The translations under genes were made by a program, and so were the position numbers. This document shows, one piece after another, positions 21,001 to 32,789 of a stretch of DNA of 64,000 nt (positions are counted from its first letter, which is position 1; every line of letters begins with the position of its first letter). Under the pieces are notes generated by a model. The model ran no database searches and was not told the DNA's origin. It was given only the letters and a program-made list of their open reading frames with translations. This stretch comes from Przewalskia tangutica (Eukaryota > Streptophyta > Magnoliopsida > Solanales > Solanaceae): positions 82,665,093 through 82,729,092 of the forward strand of contig CM056724.1 in NCBI GenBank assembly GCA_029844215.1, given 5' to 3'.

Positions 21001-21343
21001 TGTAGGGTGAGGATTTATCCAAGTGTCCTTATCCATCTACTACACAAAATATCCTACCTAACCAAGACCTCCAAATCGTCCACTTGCTGCCCCAATTGAC
21101 GTCCAATATGAGGGTGACACATGTCACCCTCCCGTTGGTCCAAAATGTTTCATCTCTCGGAAAAATCCGCAAAAAATATAAATGACATAGCGGAATTTTC
21201 CATTCGCAAAGTTTGTAAAACGTTTCATCGAAAAACGATTCCTTTCGGTAGTTGTGAACAAAATTTTCGGCCCTTGCCTTTTAAGGCTCAAACTTTTCTA
21301 CGTACGTCCTCACGTACATACTCTGGAAATACGGGGTATAACA
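18078..21343 (-). repeat. 5' LTR of Element 3
   Basis: Partner of 12043-15339. It has the same ends, minisatellite (18690-18935), duplicated block and TATA box (20953-20960). Differences are few and mostly single bases or short indels; it has two rather than three copies of the 22-bp unit. Confidence 0.92.
20953..20960 (-). promoter_or_regulatory. TATA box in LTR
   Basis: Minus-strand TATAAATA, same position as in the partner LTR. In the 5' LTR this would drive the element's RNA. Confidence 0.65.
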
Positions 21344-22370
21344 ATTCCGGGGCATGCGGCCAGGTTATATATATATATATATATATATGTGTTGTATATG
21401 TGTACGTCGACAGTGAGGTGGGATGCCACGGGCGCGTCACATGGTTATATGTTACACTTATGATCGTTTGTGATGTGGATTCCACGCGCGAGATATATAT
21501 ATATGTATTGTGTATGTGTACGCCGACAGTGAGGTGGGATGCCACGGGCGCGTCACATGGTTATATGTTACACTTATGACTGTCGGCAGTGATGGGGGAT
21601 TCCACGGGAACGCTTTGATATTTGTGTGACTTGATCGTGTCCCAGATTGGGCGGGGTAGTATATGCGTCCCTCCATAAAGGGCCGGATTATGTTATGAAA
21701 GATAAGTAAGTTATATGGTAATGAACTTGACGATTTTTCCCAAACATGTACGTAAGAAAGTGACTATAACTTTTATTAAATGGGAAAAGATAATAAGGTA
21801 CGATTAAGTTCATAAGTGATAATGACACGGCAGGATCTGGTATGTACTTCTTTTATACTTGCCCTGTCATTCTTTTGTATGATTATGATCCATTTACTAT
21901 ACTTTATTTCTCCATATTCTGCACTGTTGTAATCGACTTCTTCGGGCTGCGTCATGCCCGCAGTATTAGGTGCCTGAGTTGGTGATCCTTGTTCTTAGGA
22001 TCTCGGTTCAGTTTTGGGAAAAAGCTCCATTTGCTCCGGAGGCTTATCTCTTGGTACGGTTTCCCCTGAGGTTGTAGATTCATGTATATTCAGGGGTATG
22101 ACGGGGCCCTTTCCCGCCACAGTTGTTATGTTAAAAACTCTTAAAGGTCTGTAGTCACATATTGTGGGTCAGTTTGTAAAGAAAAGGAGGCAACTGCTTC
22201 GTTTATGTATGTACTATCCAGGGCGGTAGCCTTATCGGCTAACTTGTAGATTTTATCTTTGTTGATTTATTTATAAGTTTCATGTATGTTCCGCTGCTAT
22301 TCTCTGATGTATACCTGAATGGGGTGCCCAGGTAGGGCACCAGTCGCGGCCCCGGGGTCGGGTCGTGACA
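21344..22370 (+). repeat. 5' LTR of Element 4, right piece
   Basis: Resumes after Element 3 with the duplicated attcc and GGGGCATGCGGCC. It has a (TA)n run at 21366-21389, two units of the GTGTACGCCGACAGTGAGG minisatellite (to about 21610) and the conserved LTR end GGGTCGTGACA. Confidence 0.9.
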
Positions 22371-22373
22371 AAG

Positions 22374-22387
22374 TGGTATCAGAGCAG
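22374..22387 (+). promoter_or_regulatory. Primer binding site of Element 4
   Basis: TGGTATCAGAGCAG, canonical initiator-Met tRNA complement, three bases after the LTR. Confidence 0.92.
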
Positions 22388-22431
22388 TTAGTCCTCGGAA
22401 AGTGTCTACAGACCGTGTCTAGTAGAGTCTT

Positions 22432-22465
22432 GATTATCGGTGTGTTGTGCACCACATCTATAATC
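22432..22465 (+). promoter_or_regulatory. Leader hairpin of Element 4
   Basis: Arms GATTATCGGTGTG / CACATCTATAATC around loop TTGTGCAC. Relative to Element 2 the right arm differs at two places, one turning a G-C pair into G-U, so the stem persists. Confidence 0.65.
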
Positions 22466-22576
22466 AGGAGGCTGCAAGACATTTAGGATTGGTTTCCGTT
22501 CTTCTCTCTTTGAGATCGTGCAGTAGAGTTGTCCTAGTAGGTTGAATCCTCTCTGACCCCTTCTTATGTAACAGTT

Positions 22577-23874
22577 ATGCCTCCACGGAAGGCGACCAGG
22601 GCCCAGAAGGGCAAGGCAGCAGCAGGAGCTGCTAGTGGTACGTAGAGGGTTATCAGGACTCGGGCACAGACTATGCCTGAGGTAGTAGGCGGATCGGCGA
22701 GCTCAGCCACGTCGGCGGTATTAGAGGAGCTGAGAGCGGCAGTAGCTCCAAAGGTTCCGGTACTCGAGCCTCCAGTTCCGCAGTCAGGGGCAGAGTTTAG
22801 AGATTATAGAGAGCAGATCAGGCTATTGACTAGCATAGTGGTAGGGCAGCGCCGACAGGAGCAGGTAGCTAACCCTAGAGCCGACAATTTGAGGATTCGG
22901 GATTTTCTGAGTTGTAGTACACCCGAGTTTTATGGTTCGAGATCTGAGGATGATCCTCAAGAGTTCGTTCGGCAGCTACAGCGGACTATGCAGGTGCTCA
23001 GGGCCTCGGAGACAGAGTCAGTTGTGTTAGCTTCTTACCGGTTACGCGATATTGCGTTGAACTGGTTTGAGTCTTGGGAGCTGTCGAGAGGTGGGTGCGC
23101 CCAAAGAGTTTGGGATGAGTTCACGTAGGCCTTTCTTGATCACTTTTTGCCTCCTGAAATGAGGAGGGCCCGTGTTGATAGGTTCTTGTCATTGAGGAAG
23201 AATGGGAGGACCATCAGGGAATACAACCTGGAGTTTGACTCGTTGGCCAGGTATGCACACACTATTTTGGCTGATATGGCGGACAGAGTTCACCGCTATG
23301 TGATGAGGCTAGACCATTATATGATTACTGCATGCCTGGGAGTGGCCCTTCAGCCCGGTATGGATATTGCCAGGATGCAAGCTTATGCGCAGGGGATAGA
23401 GGACAGAGAGAGAGAGGGTCAGCTAGACTCAGGCCAGCCCAAGAGGGCCAGGACAGCAGGGTTCCAGGGCAATTCGCGAGGCGGACAGCCTCAGCAACAG
23501 AGTAGGTCCACATTTCAGCTGACACAGAGTGCTCCTTCCCGGTCTTCTGGCCGGAGGTTTGGTCACCGGGAATATTCGGGGCGGTCGTGGCTCGAGGGCT
23601 GAGTTCACAGATGTCCGAGAATAGTAGCCAGGGGAAGCCACCTTTGCCCCGGTGTGGTCACTGTAGTAGATTCCATTTTGGGGAGTGTCGTACTACTGGC
23701 GACTTGTTATGCTTGCGCCAGCGGTCATTTGTGAGAGATCGTCCACCGGAGGTGGCATGGTGGGATAGCGCAGCCATCGGATCGATTCATGGTTCTTCGC
23801 CTTCCATAGCTAGGCAGGATGTTTATGCACCGGCAGGCCGTGACAGAGGCCGTGGTGGAAGTTCCCAGTTTTAG
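22577..23874 (+). pseudogene. gag: gag of Element 4 (two in-frame stops, one frameshift)
   Basis: One frame runs from MPPRKATRAQKGKAAAGAAS at 22577 to 23602, interrupted by TAG at 22643-22645 and at 23126-23128. The first is CAG to TAG compared with sister copies (GGTACGCAGAG), as expected from deamination of a methylated CHG cytosine. The gag core is excellent: FYGSRSEDDPQEFVRQLQ, LRDIALNWFESWELSRG, FLDHFLPPEMRRARVDRF, REYNLEFDSLARYAHTI, VHRYVMRLDHYM. A basic tail PKRARTAGFQG follows. A shift near 23600 leads to the zinc-knuckle part (PRCGHCSRFHFGEC, then a degraded second knuckle CLRQRSFVRDRP) ending at 23874. With three lesions it is the least damaged gag core here. It would need pol supplied from elsewhere. 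Confidence 0.92.
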
Positions 23875-24149
23875 CGGTCCTTTGAACCGTCTGTATGATT
23901 TCAGGTATGTCTTTGGCCCTTTAGAAACTTGTATGCATGATAAAGTTGTGGTATGTTTAAGTGTCATGAACATATTATATTGAGACTATGTATATGTTAG
24001 AAGGAGTTGGAAGTACGAAAGATAATCTCTTTTGGGCTTATGATGGACAGATATGCGTGTGCGAGGTATTAGGGTCATGTGTGGCATTGTTGGTATGTCG
24101 GGGTTGTGAAAGGAAACTATGTCGCTAATTATAAGTTTGACTCCGAAAG
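23875..24149 (+). other. 3' non-coding tail of Element 4
   Basis: Begins TCAGGTATGTCTTTGGCCC (23902 region), the point where pol would start in the parent element. It is alignable with the tails of the array units. No open frame or domain. Confidence 0.65.
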
Positions 24150-24185
24150 AACATTCGGGGATGAATGTTTCTAAGGGGGGAATAA
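24150..24185 (+). promoter_or_regulatory. Pre-PPT hairpin and polypurine tract of Element 4
   Basis: AACATTCG-GGGA-TGAATGTT (24150-24169); the C-to-T change keeps a G-U pair. AAGGGGGGAATAA (24173-24185) then meets TGTTACACCCC. Confidence 0.82.
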
Positions 24186-27100
24186 TGTTACACCCCGTAT
24201 TTGCAGGACATGCTTTAATAACGTACGTAAGAACTCACAAGTGTTAAGATTTGAGACTTGTAAAAATTTATCGGAATTATGGAATTGTCGAAAAACGTAT
24301 TATTGTGACGAATGGGAGGGCGACACGTGTCACCCCCCTTATTGTTGCCTTGGACGAAATGTCATGGCCAAAATGGTCATTGACCATAGTCTTAGGATGA
24401 CTAAGTCTTGCAAGTAGTGAGCTTGAGATTCTTGACTATGTCAAAGGACCCACAAGGCTTGATATTTAATAAGAGCTCATCCAAACCACCCATTTGGTTG
24501 CATCTTGACCCTCCAATGTGCTATTTAATACTACTAGTAGCAAGAGTGAGTCCAACACTTTGAAAATTTTCAAGAAATTGAAGAGCTCATTCTTCTAGCT
24601 CTCGGGTTCACTTAGATCAAAAAGGAAAAATTTTTGTTTCTTGTCCATTAAGCTCCACACTTTAAACCAAGGTTCTTGAGTGTATTGTAAGTGTATCTCA
24701 ATAGAAAAATCTCGAAAAAAGATAGTTTTCGTATTAGTCGCAAGGTGAAAACCTAGTTGATTTCTCTAGGTTTTGGTTTGGAAGTTTGAAGGAAATTTGT
24801 TGGTGTTGTTCTAAGGGTCTCAACTAGCGGATTGAAGTGTCTTGAAGAGGCTCTAAGTTGCTAAGGAGTGACTTCAGATTTGGAGTTGGATTAAGATTCG
24901 TTGAGGTATAACCTTGTTTCTTAAAAGTGTTATAAGATTATTTATATTGTTGTTAGCTTTATATGTTGCTAGCATGAAGTATATGTGTTGAAGTTTATAA
25001 GTATTATGGATTGCTTGTAGCCTTAAAAATCTGAAATGTAATGTAAGCCATGTGAAGTTGGATTACAATTTGGTCGTTTACTAGAATCGTCGCATGTTAC
25101 TTACTTGAAGATTATAGTAGTATAATCGATTGCGACTTGATATCATGTTATGCTAACAATTTGGATTGAAATGGAAATTGGATAAGAATTGATGTTATAT
25201 TACCTCAAGTGTGCCGATTTGGCCTAGTAATTGTATTAGTTTGATGTCGTTTGTGGGGCGGAATTTTACACGTCTAGTAGGCGTGTAATCCCCTATTGTT
25301 GATTGCATTGATTGGGCCTTAAATGTGGCGTGTTTGGTTATTGTATTCGGCCTTGAAAAAGGTGGCAAAGTAAGTAGAAACAAAGGAAGTGCTGTCCGAT
25401 TTTCCGTAGAATTTAGTGACTTAGCACTTAGAATATTCTACGTTTGAAGTAAGAGGTTAATGGACGTATTGTGGCCATTATAGGTTGAAGTACTAAGTAT
25501 AGCGTATCCTACTTGAAGGATGGAATAGCTATCAAGGTTGAAGTACTTTGGAGCATTTTGCTACTTGTCGATAATCGTCGCGAGGTATGTGAACCTCTTC
25601 CTTCCTTTGGCATGATTCTATGTATAGAATATACATGTGGTATTATTTCATGTTTCTTCTACTCGTAGAAGTTAAGAGGTATGTGTGTGATTTACTATAT
25701 GTAAAGTTTATGTCAAGGTTATCCTAAGTCCTTACCGAGTCTTATGGGGGATGTTGGTAAGAGTCGTTAGGAGGTACTTTGGAGCCAAGTTGACTTGGCT
25801 AATTTATGGAACGAATGAGAATAAGTATCGAGCAAGCCATTGCAGCGTTAATAAAGGAAAATGTAATGACAATCAATTATGTTAAAATGAGTAGAATCCT
25901 CCATCTGCATAGAAGCTAAGATAAGACAAAATTGTATTACATTTTCTAGATCATGACTACTTGAATAAGATCGCTATAAATAAGTATAACTTATTCACAA
26001 CGCACCAAAGTATATGTTACTTAACTTATAAGAATTTACGTATGAAGTTTTAAGGCTATGGATCTCAAATTTTTTAAAGTTAAGATACTTTATTTTTCAA
26101 GTTAGGAGACTTGATTCTTAAAGGAAGAAAGGAATTGATTTACAAGTATAGAATACTCGATTTGGAAAGACTTGATTTCTAAAGTTAAGAAACTTGTTTT
26201 CTTAAAAGTTAAGAGACTAATTGTATTTTAAAAAAAAGGTTAAGAGAATTGATTTGAAAGTATTTTAATACTTGGTTTTAAAAAGTATAAGTCTCTTGGT
26301 TATAAAAGGGATGAGTTTGTCTAAAACCATAAAGGGTTATAACGGCTTTATGGGAAGTTGGTTATAACGGCTTTATGGAAGGTTAAGAGAATGGTTTTCT
26401 CTAATAAGGTAAGCAAAGAAATAACTTGATTTAAGGAAGGGCAATTTGATTTAAAGGTATCACTTCTTAAAGCTTTAAAGTAAGGGTCAATTGATTTAGA
26501 AGCCGGTAAATGTATTTCTGAAAAGGTATTGTGACTTGTCTTGAAGGTAGATATGACTTGATACTACGGTTGTTAGTATCTTGGAAGTTTTATTTGAAAA
26601 AGAGTCTTTCTAAAGGAGTAGAGGTGTGTAGTACTTGGGGTTAAATTCCCGGTTTTTTATGTGTGAAACGGAAGTGCCATGAGTTTATAAAAATGGAAGT
26701 ATAAAGGTTTAATGAACTTGCATGTGTTTGCTTGTGATAGCTTTGAGTGCAAGTATTATATGTTTACGTGGTCGTGACTCTCAGTTGGAGGGTCGGCTGT
26801 CTTGTTGCAAGTTTACTTGGGCGTCGGCGATGATGTGGGATTCCACGGGTATGCTTCCATTATGAGTGATCCTTGGACATGCTTATACGATGTGGGATTC
26901 CGGGGCATGTGACCAAGAGGCGGGTTAGATTCCCGGATTTGTTCTATTACCCATGGCCATGCTTATACGATGAGGGATTTCGGGGCATGCGACCATGCTA
27001 TGTACGATTATTACTCCATGGGCTAGCTCCCCATGAAGACATGTACCCACGTTGAGGGATTCCGGGGGCATGTTATATTATTACTCCATGGGCTAGCTCC

Positions 27101-27187
27101 CACGAAGACTGCACCTACGATGCGGGCTGTCGAGGGCTCGTTATGGCCATGCTTATACGATGAGGGATTCTGGGGCCTGCGGCCAAG

Positions 27188-27188
<1 letters not shown>

Positions 27189-27221
<33 letters not shown>
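27189..27221. repeat. (TA)n microsatellite
   Basis: 33 bases of alternating T and A in the 3' LTR of Element 4; the 5' LTR has a shorter run at 21366-21389. Confidence 0.95.
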
Positions 27222-27225
<4 letters not shown>

Positions 27226-27545
27226 TGTATATGTGTACGCCGACAGTGAGGTGGGATGCCACGGGCGCGTCACATGGTTATATGTTACACTTATGACTGT
27301 ATATATATATATGTGTGTTGTATATGTGTACGCCGACAGTGAGGTGGGATGCCACGGGCGCGTCACATGGTTATATGTTACACTTATGACTGTCGGCAGT
27401 GATGTGGGATTCCACGGGCAGGAGATATATATATGTATTGTGTATGTGTACGCCGACAGTGAGGTGGGATGCCACGGGCGCATCACATGGTTATATGTTA
27501 CACTTATGACTGTCGGCAGTGATGGGGGATTCCACGGGCACGCTT
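27222..27545 (+). repeat. Minisatellite of about 80-120 bp units with TA linkers
   Basis: Three units of GTGTACGCCGACAGTGAGG ... GATGCCACGGGCGCGTCACA ... TTACACTTATGACTGT separated by TA-rich or TGGGATTCCACGGGCA linkers. The 5' LTR has two units. Confidence 0.88.
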
Positions 27546-28294
27546 TGATATTTGTGTGACTTGATCGCGTCCCAGATTGGGCCGGGTAGTATATGCGTCC
27601 CTCCATAAAGGGCCGGATTATGTTATGAAAGATAAGTAAGTTATATGGTAATGAACTTGACGATTTTTCCCAAACATGTACGTAATAAAGTGACTATAAC
27701 TTTTATTAAATGGGAAAAGATAATAAGGTACGATTAAGTTCATAAGTGATAATGACACGGCAGGATCTGGTATGTACTTCTTTTATACTTGCCCTGTCAT
27801 TCTTTTGTACAGTTATGATCACATCAGATTTTTATTTACATTCCATATTCGGTACTGTTATCGACTTCTCGGGCTGCGTTCATGCCCGCAGATATTAGGT
27901 GCACAGGTTGGTGATCCTTGTTCTTAGGATCTCGGTTCAGTTTTGGGAAAAAGCTCCATTTGCTCCGGAGGCTTATCTCTTGGTACGGTTTCCCCTGAGG
28001 TTGTAGATTCATGTATATTCAGGGGTATGGTGGGGCCCTGTCCCACCACAGTTGTTATGTTAAAAACTCTTAGATGTTTGTAGTCACATATTGTGGGTCA
28101 GTTTGTAAAGAAAACGAGGCAACTGCTTCGTTTATGTATGTACTATCCAGGGCGGTAGCCTTATCGGCTAACCTGTAGATTTTATCTTTGTTGATTTATT
28201 TATAAGTTTCATATATGTTCATTGCTATTCTCGATGTATACAGAACGGGTGCCTGTGTAGGACACGATCGCGGCCCCGGGGTCGGGTCGTGACA

Positions 28295-29744
28295 CCCCGT
28301 CCATCTGGTGTTAATATTGTTTGGTCTATGTGGATTTTTACTCATAAAGAAAGTCTTGACGGTTCTTTTGATATGCATAATGCTCGTCTTGTAGGTGATG
28401 GTAAGACTCAGCAGGTTGGTATGGATTGTGGTGAGACGTTTAGTCTGGTGGTTAAGCCGACTACCATTAGCACTATGCTCAGCTTAGCTCTTTAGAAAGT
28501 ATGGCCCATTTATCAGTTAGATATGAAGAATGTTTTCTTACATGGTGTTCTCAATGAGACAGTTTATATGCATCAGCCCTTGGGCTTTAGGGATCCCAAA
28601 TATCCTCATCATGTCTGTTTGTTGAAAAAGTCTTTGTATGGGCTTACCCAGTCTCCACGGGCTTGGTATAAGTGGTTTGCATACTGTGTTTTGACTATTG
28701 GGTTCTCTCACAGCAGGTTTGATAATTCATTGTTCATATATCATTGTGGATCTTCCTTGCTTATATACTCTTATATGTTGATGATATTATCTTGGCTGCC
28801 TCTTCTGATGTATTACGTCAGTCTATCATGACAATGCTCAGTTCTGAGTTTGCTGTGAAAGACTTGGGGGCCTTGAGTTTTTTTTAAGGATTGTTGTCTC
28901 TCGTCATGCAGGTGGGTTGTTCTTATCCCAGAGGAAGTATGCAGCTGAGATCATTGAGAGGGCTAGGATGTCATCCTATAAGTCCACTTCCACTCTAGTT
29001 GATACTAAACCCAAGTTGGGTGTTGTGACTGGCTCACCGTATGAGGATCTAACCCGCTATCACAGTCTTGTAGGGGCTCTTTAGTATCTTACTTTCATGA
29101 GACTAGATATTACGTATGATGTAAGCATGTGTGTTTATTTATGCACGATCCCAGGGTTGAGCACATGAATGCGCTCAAACGTATTATTCGGTATATCCAA
29201 GGGACACTTGACTTTGACTTACATTTATATCCCTCATCGACGTCTACACTTATCTCGTATACATATCCTTATTGGGGAGGTTGTCCGGACACCAGACACT
29301 CTATGTCTGACTATTGTATATTTCTTAGTAATAACATGGTCTCATGGTCTGCGAAACGCCAGTAGACTTTGTCCTGCTCCAGTGAAGAGGCCGAGTATCG
29401 AGGGGTCGGGAATGTAGTCTCTAAATCGTGTTGGTTACGTAATTTACTTTTAGAGTTTCATTGTCCTATTCAGAAGGCTACCTTGATTTATTGTGATAAT
29501 GTTAGTGTCATCTACCTTTCTGGTAATCCGGTTCAGCACCAGGTCACTAAACATATCGAGATGAACATTCACTTTGTTTGCGAAAAGGTAGCTCGTGGAC
29601 AAGCACGCATCTGCCATGTCCCCTCCAGGTATCAAATTACATACATCTTTACAAAGAGTCTTCCCTCGGTCCTTTTTAAATATTTTAGGAACAGTCTCAG
29701 CGTACGAAGACCGTCTGCTATGATTGCGGTGTGTGTTAAATAAT
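28295..29744 (+). pseudogene. pol: Ty1/copia pol fragment: reverse transcriptase and RNase H
   Basis: This comes from a different retrotransposon superfamily. Translated blocks show SLDGSFDMHNARLVGDGKTQ, ETFSLVVKPTTI, IYQLDMKNVFLHGVLNETVY and KSLYGLTQSPRAWYKWF. After a one-base frame change the catalytic box YVDDI is intact near 28774. Next come YHSLVGAL (stop beside it), IRYIQGTLDFDLHLY, the RNase H block (WGGCPDTRHSMSDY, SSEEAEYRGV, CDNVSVIYLSGNPVQHQVTK, HIEMNIHFVCEKVARGQ) and the C-terminal IFTKSLP. The RNase H Asp (usual S-D-A-D-W) reads T-Y-P-Y-W. Gag, protease and integrase are missing and no copia LTR is seen. It is squeezed between the right end of Element 4 and a minus-strand LTR, so it is probably old target DNA. 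Confidence 0.92.
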
Positions 29745-30888
29745 TGTCACGATCCGAACCCCAGGCCCGCGACTGGTGCCCTACCTGGGCACCCTTCTAT
29801 TCATACAACACAAGTAACCTGCAGAAGCTAAATAACACTTTTTTTGTTTAAACAAAGGCAAAGCCAGCAAGGCTGCCATAATATATAACACTCGAATGGG
29901 ACTACAACTGTACAACAATATAAATACAACTCACGTCAGTCCAACCCACATATGAATACAGACCTCTAAGAGTTTTGACAACAACTATGACGGGACAAGG
30001 CCCCACCGTACCCTGAAATAAACAACAGTCTAAACCAACCGTACCAAGGGTAAGCTCCGGAACAAGGAAGCTACCTCAACAGCTGAACAAGATCCCACAC
30101 ACGCGGATCACCCAACTGCGAACCTAAACCTGCGGGCATGAACGCAGCCCCTCGAAGGGGGTCAGTACAACAAGTACTAAGTATGGAATGAAAATAAAGT
30201 ACAGTATTAAAATCATGGTTGGCCAAGAAATGACAGGGGCAAGTAAAATAATCAAATACCAGATTCAACCGTGTCATATAAAATAAGAGTCAACTGTACC
30301 TTGTATCACTGTACCCCTGTACCACTGTACTACTGTACTCGCCTCATGGATGTCTACTCATAGAATCATCATGTGCATACACGTATAGATAACGTATCAT
30401 ACTCCGTACCTATAACATGTCCCGACCCATCTTGGGACTCGGTCCTCATACTCTGTATCTAACATATCCCGGCCCATAATGGGACTCGGTGTAAGGTCGT
30501 ATAAGGTATAACATGTCCCGGCCCATTCTGGGACTCGGTGTTTAGTCATATAAGGTATAACATGTCCCGACCCTTTCTAGGTCTCGGTGCAAAGTCATAT
30601 AAGTCATGTAAGGTATAACATGTCCCGACCCATTGTGTCTCGGTGTAAAGTTATATAATTCATGTAAGGTATAACAAGTCCCGGCCCATTCTGGGTCTCG
30701 GTGTAAAGTCATATAAGGTATAACATGTCCCGGCCCATTCTGGGTCTCGGTGTAAAGTCATATAAGTCATGTAAGGTATACCTTGTCTCGGCCCATTCTG
30801 GGTCTCGGTTTAATGACATATAAGGTATAATATGTCCCAGCCCTTTCTGGGTCTCGGTGTAAAGTCATATAAGGTATAACATGTCCCG
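29745..30888 (-). repeat. Minus-strand gypsy LTR fragment (3' end plus minisatellite)
   Basis: The right LTR terminus at 29745 reads TGTCACGATCCGAACCCCAG, related to but distinct from the others. It extends through the conserved end block into a minisatellite, where it is cut at 30888 by the next LTR end. The rest of this element is not identified in the window. Confidence 0.82.
30410..30888 (-). repeat. Minisatellite, nine full units and one cut unit (about 45-58 bp)
   Basis: Units of TATAACATGTCCCGGCCCA-TTCTGGG(T/A)CTCGGTGTAAAGTCATATAAG. The tenth is interrupted after GTCCCG by the LTR terminus at 30889. Confidence 0.92.
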
Positions 30889-31427
30889 TGTCACGACCCG
30901 ACCACGGACCCGTGACCGGTGCCTTACCCCGGGCACCCTTGTGATGCAGCATCAGAGAAAACCAGCGGAAAATAAACTCACAACAAGAACCCATATAGAA
31001 AATAAATAGGCTAACCAAAAATGGCTACCTCTAATATAACAAAGCTGAACAGTTACATCCTTAACAACCTAAGCTATAACAGGACTACAGGCCTCTAGGA
31101 ATGAGTAAACACTATGACGGGACAGGGCCCCGTCATGCCCCTGAATGTACAAATATCTACAACAGGAGAAGCAGTAAAAGTCGAGCCTCCGGAGAAATGG
31201 AGCTCCTGACACCTGAGCAAGATCCTAAGAATGAGGATCCACCACCTGCTTACCCTTACCTGCGGCATGAACGCAGCCCTCGAGGAAGGGGGTCAGTACA
31301 CAATATGTACCAAGTATGTAAAACTGGAAAATACTGTATTAATATCATAAGTCTAAAATAAGCTGGAGTCATGGAAGAAAATCAAAATACAGTACACTGT
31401 GTCTTACTAACAATGAGAGTAACAAGT
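30889..31427 (-). repeat. Minus-strand gypsy LTR fragment (3' end only, 539 bp)
   Basis: Terminus TGTCACGACCCGACCACGG, then the conserved end block with CCTGCGGCATGAACGCAGCC. It is cut at 31427 by Element 5's LTR end. Probably the flank of an element into which Element 5 inserted. Confidence 0.85.
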
Positions 31428-32748
31428 TGTCACGACCCGACCCCGGGCCCGTGACTGGTGCCTTACCCCGGGCACCCTAGTGATACAACATCAGAGAAAA
31501 TCAGCGGAAATAAAAACATACACAAGAACAAGATATACAATAATGAAATAAGAATACAGGCTAACCAAAACGGTTACCTTTCTGAATATATAAATAAAAC
31601 TTGAACCCGAACAGTTACATCCCTTTTACAAACTCGCCACAACAAGATTACGCACTCTACGAATGTTATAACAACAACGACGGACAGGCTCGCCATACCC
31701 CGAATGTAAGTACCTACAACGGCAGTGGACTATACGAAAGATAAGCCTCGGAGAAACGGAGCTTCCCAAAACGCCGAATCGTGATCCTATGAGCGAGGAT
31801 CGGCGATCGTGTACTCTACTGCGGCATGAACGCAGGCCCCGAAGGAGGTCGATAACAGTACCAAGTATGTGAAATCAGAAAATCAAATCAAATCATAATA
31901 TTTTAAAACCAATTACAAATACGCATTTAACAACCAATTTAATCGCATAGTGCCACAAAGATAAACAAGAGCAAAATAGATATAACGTAACTGGTCTTTT
32001 CTAGGCCGCTAATGATCGAAGCAAGGCCAATCGCCCATAGTATCATTATGCGAGCCTAATCCTGGAACTCCCGCAGTCCGCATAGGTCACACACAGACCC
32101 GCATGAGGTATTCCTCGCATCGGGGGTAGCTAACCCGCGGCATCCTCCTGGACTCCCGCAGTCCGCATAGTCACACAGACCGCATGAGGTATTCCTCGCA
32201 TCATAGTCACATTGCACCACGCAGGTATACCTCGCATCGGGTAACACACCCGGAGTGATCATCCTGGAACTCCCGCAGCTCCGCATGGTCACACAGACCG
32301 CATGAGGTATTCCTCGCATCGAGGGTGGCAAGTCCTCGACATCATAACAAGTCAGGGGGGTATGTGATATAATAACAGTACAACGGGATTAACGTTTAAC
32401 AACGTAAGCACAACAAGAATAACCCCCTTACACAACATCACAAGACACTAACACACGTAGCATCATAACATGTTTACTTATCAAACCATCTTACTACACT
32501 TTTCAGAAATCAATACAAGACTTTCATAAACAAATATGTAAACCGTTCCTTTTATCTTTCTTAAGTCATTATACCTAACTTCCCATAAAGCTAGTATAAC
32601 TCTTTAAGCTTTTAAAACCAAGTATTACTTTTCTTTCAAAAAAATGATTCATAACTCTTTTGAAATACTTCAAGATTCTTATTATTTAAAACTCAAGTCA
32701 AAAGACATCAGAGTAAAACCAATTTTAGTTAACACACGTACGTCTACC

Positions 32749-32752
<4 letters not shown>

Positions 32753-32787
<35 letters not shown>
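32753..32787. repeat. (TA)n microsatellite
   Basis: 35 bases of alternating T and A in Element 5's LTR, at the place where other LTRs read CCGTACTATATATA. Confidence 0.95.

Positions 32788-32789
<2 letters not shown>

Larger units (their letters stand above)
12043..21343 (-). mobile_element. Element 3: internally deleted Ty3/gypsy element, complete ends, 9301 bp
   Basis: It has two LTRs (12043-15339 and 18078-21343) and a 2738-bp interior between them on the minus strand: primer site, leader hairpin, gag, spacer, integrase core remnant, integrase C-terminal remnant and polypurine tract. Protease, RT and RNase H are absent, so it could only have moved with enzymes from another copy. The LTRs look almost identical over long stretches, and the 5-bp duplication is perfect, so insertion was fairly recent. 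It sits inside Element 4's 5' LTR. Confidence 0.93.
21344..28294 (+). mobile_element. Element 4: gag-only long-LTR retrotransposon (right part)
   Basis: Remainder of the 5' LTR (21344-22370), primer site, leader hairpin, gag, non-coding tail, polypurine tract and full 3' LTR (24186-28294). The interior is only 1815 bp and has no trace of pol, the arrangement described for TR-GAG non-autonomous elements. Its left LTR piece is at 11567-12042, displaced by Element 3. It abuts a copia fragment at 28295. Confidence 0.9.
24186..28294 (+). repeat. 3' LTR of Element 4 (4109 bp)
   Basis: TGTTACACCCCGTATTTGC to GGGTCGTGACA. It holds two minisatellite blocks: 26815-27180 (units around GATGAGGGATTCCGGGGCAT and CTCCATGGGCTAGCTCCC) and 27222-27545. 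The end block with TTAGGATCTCGGTTCAG is shared with the 5' LTR. Minus- and plus-strand open frames over 27115-27606 are encoded by the minisatellite and are not genes. Confidence 0.92.

Noticed and set aside
21121..21579. 152-codon plus-strand open frame
   Set aside because: Crosses the right end of Element 3 into Element 4's minisatellite, so it spans two unrelated insertions.
27115..27606. 163-codon minus-strand open frame and an overlapping 108-codon plus-strand frame
   Set aside because: Both are translations of the Element 4 LTR minisatellite and TA runs (recurring SVTYNHVTRPWHPTSLSAYT and its counterpart). Open by repeat periodicity, no domain.
30410..30888. Regular repeats that could suggest a CRISPR array
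   Set aside because: Units are contiguous minisatellite copies without unique spacers, located inside a plant retrotransposon LTR.
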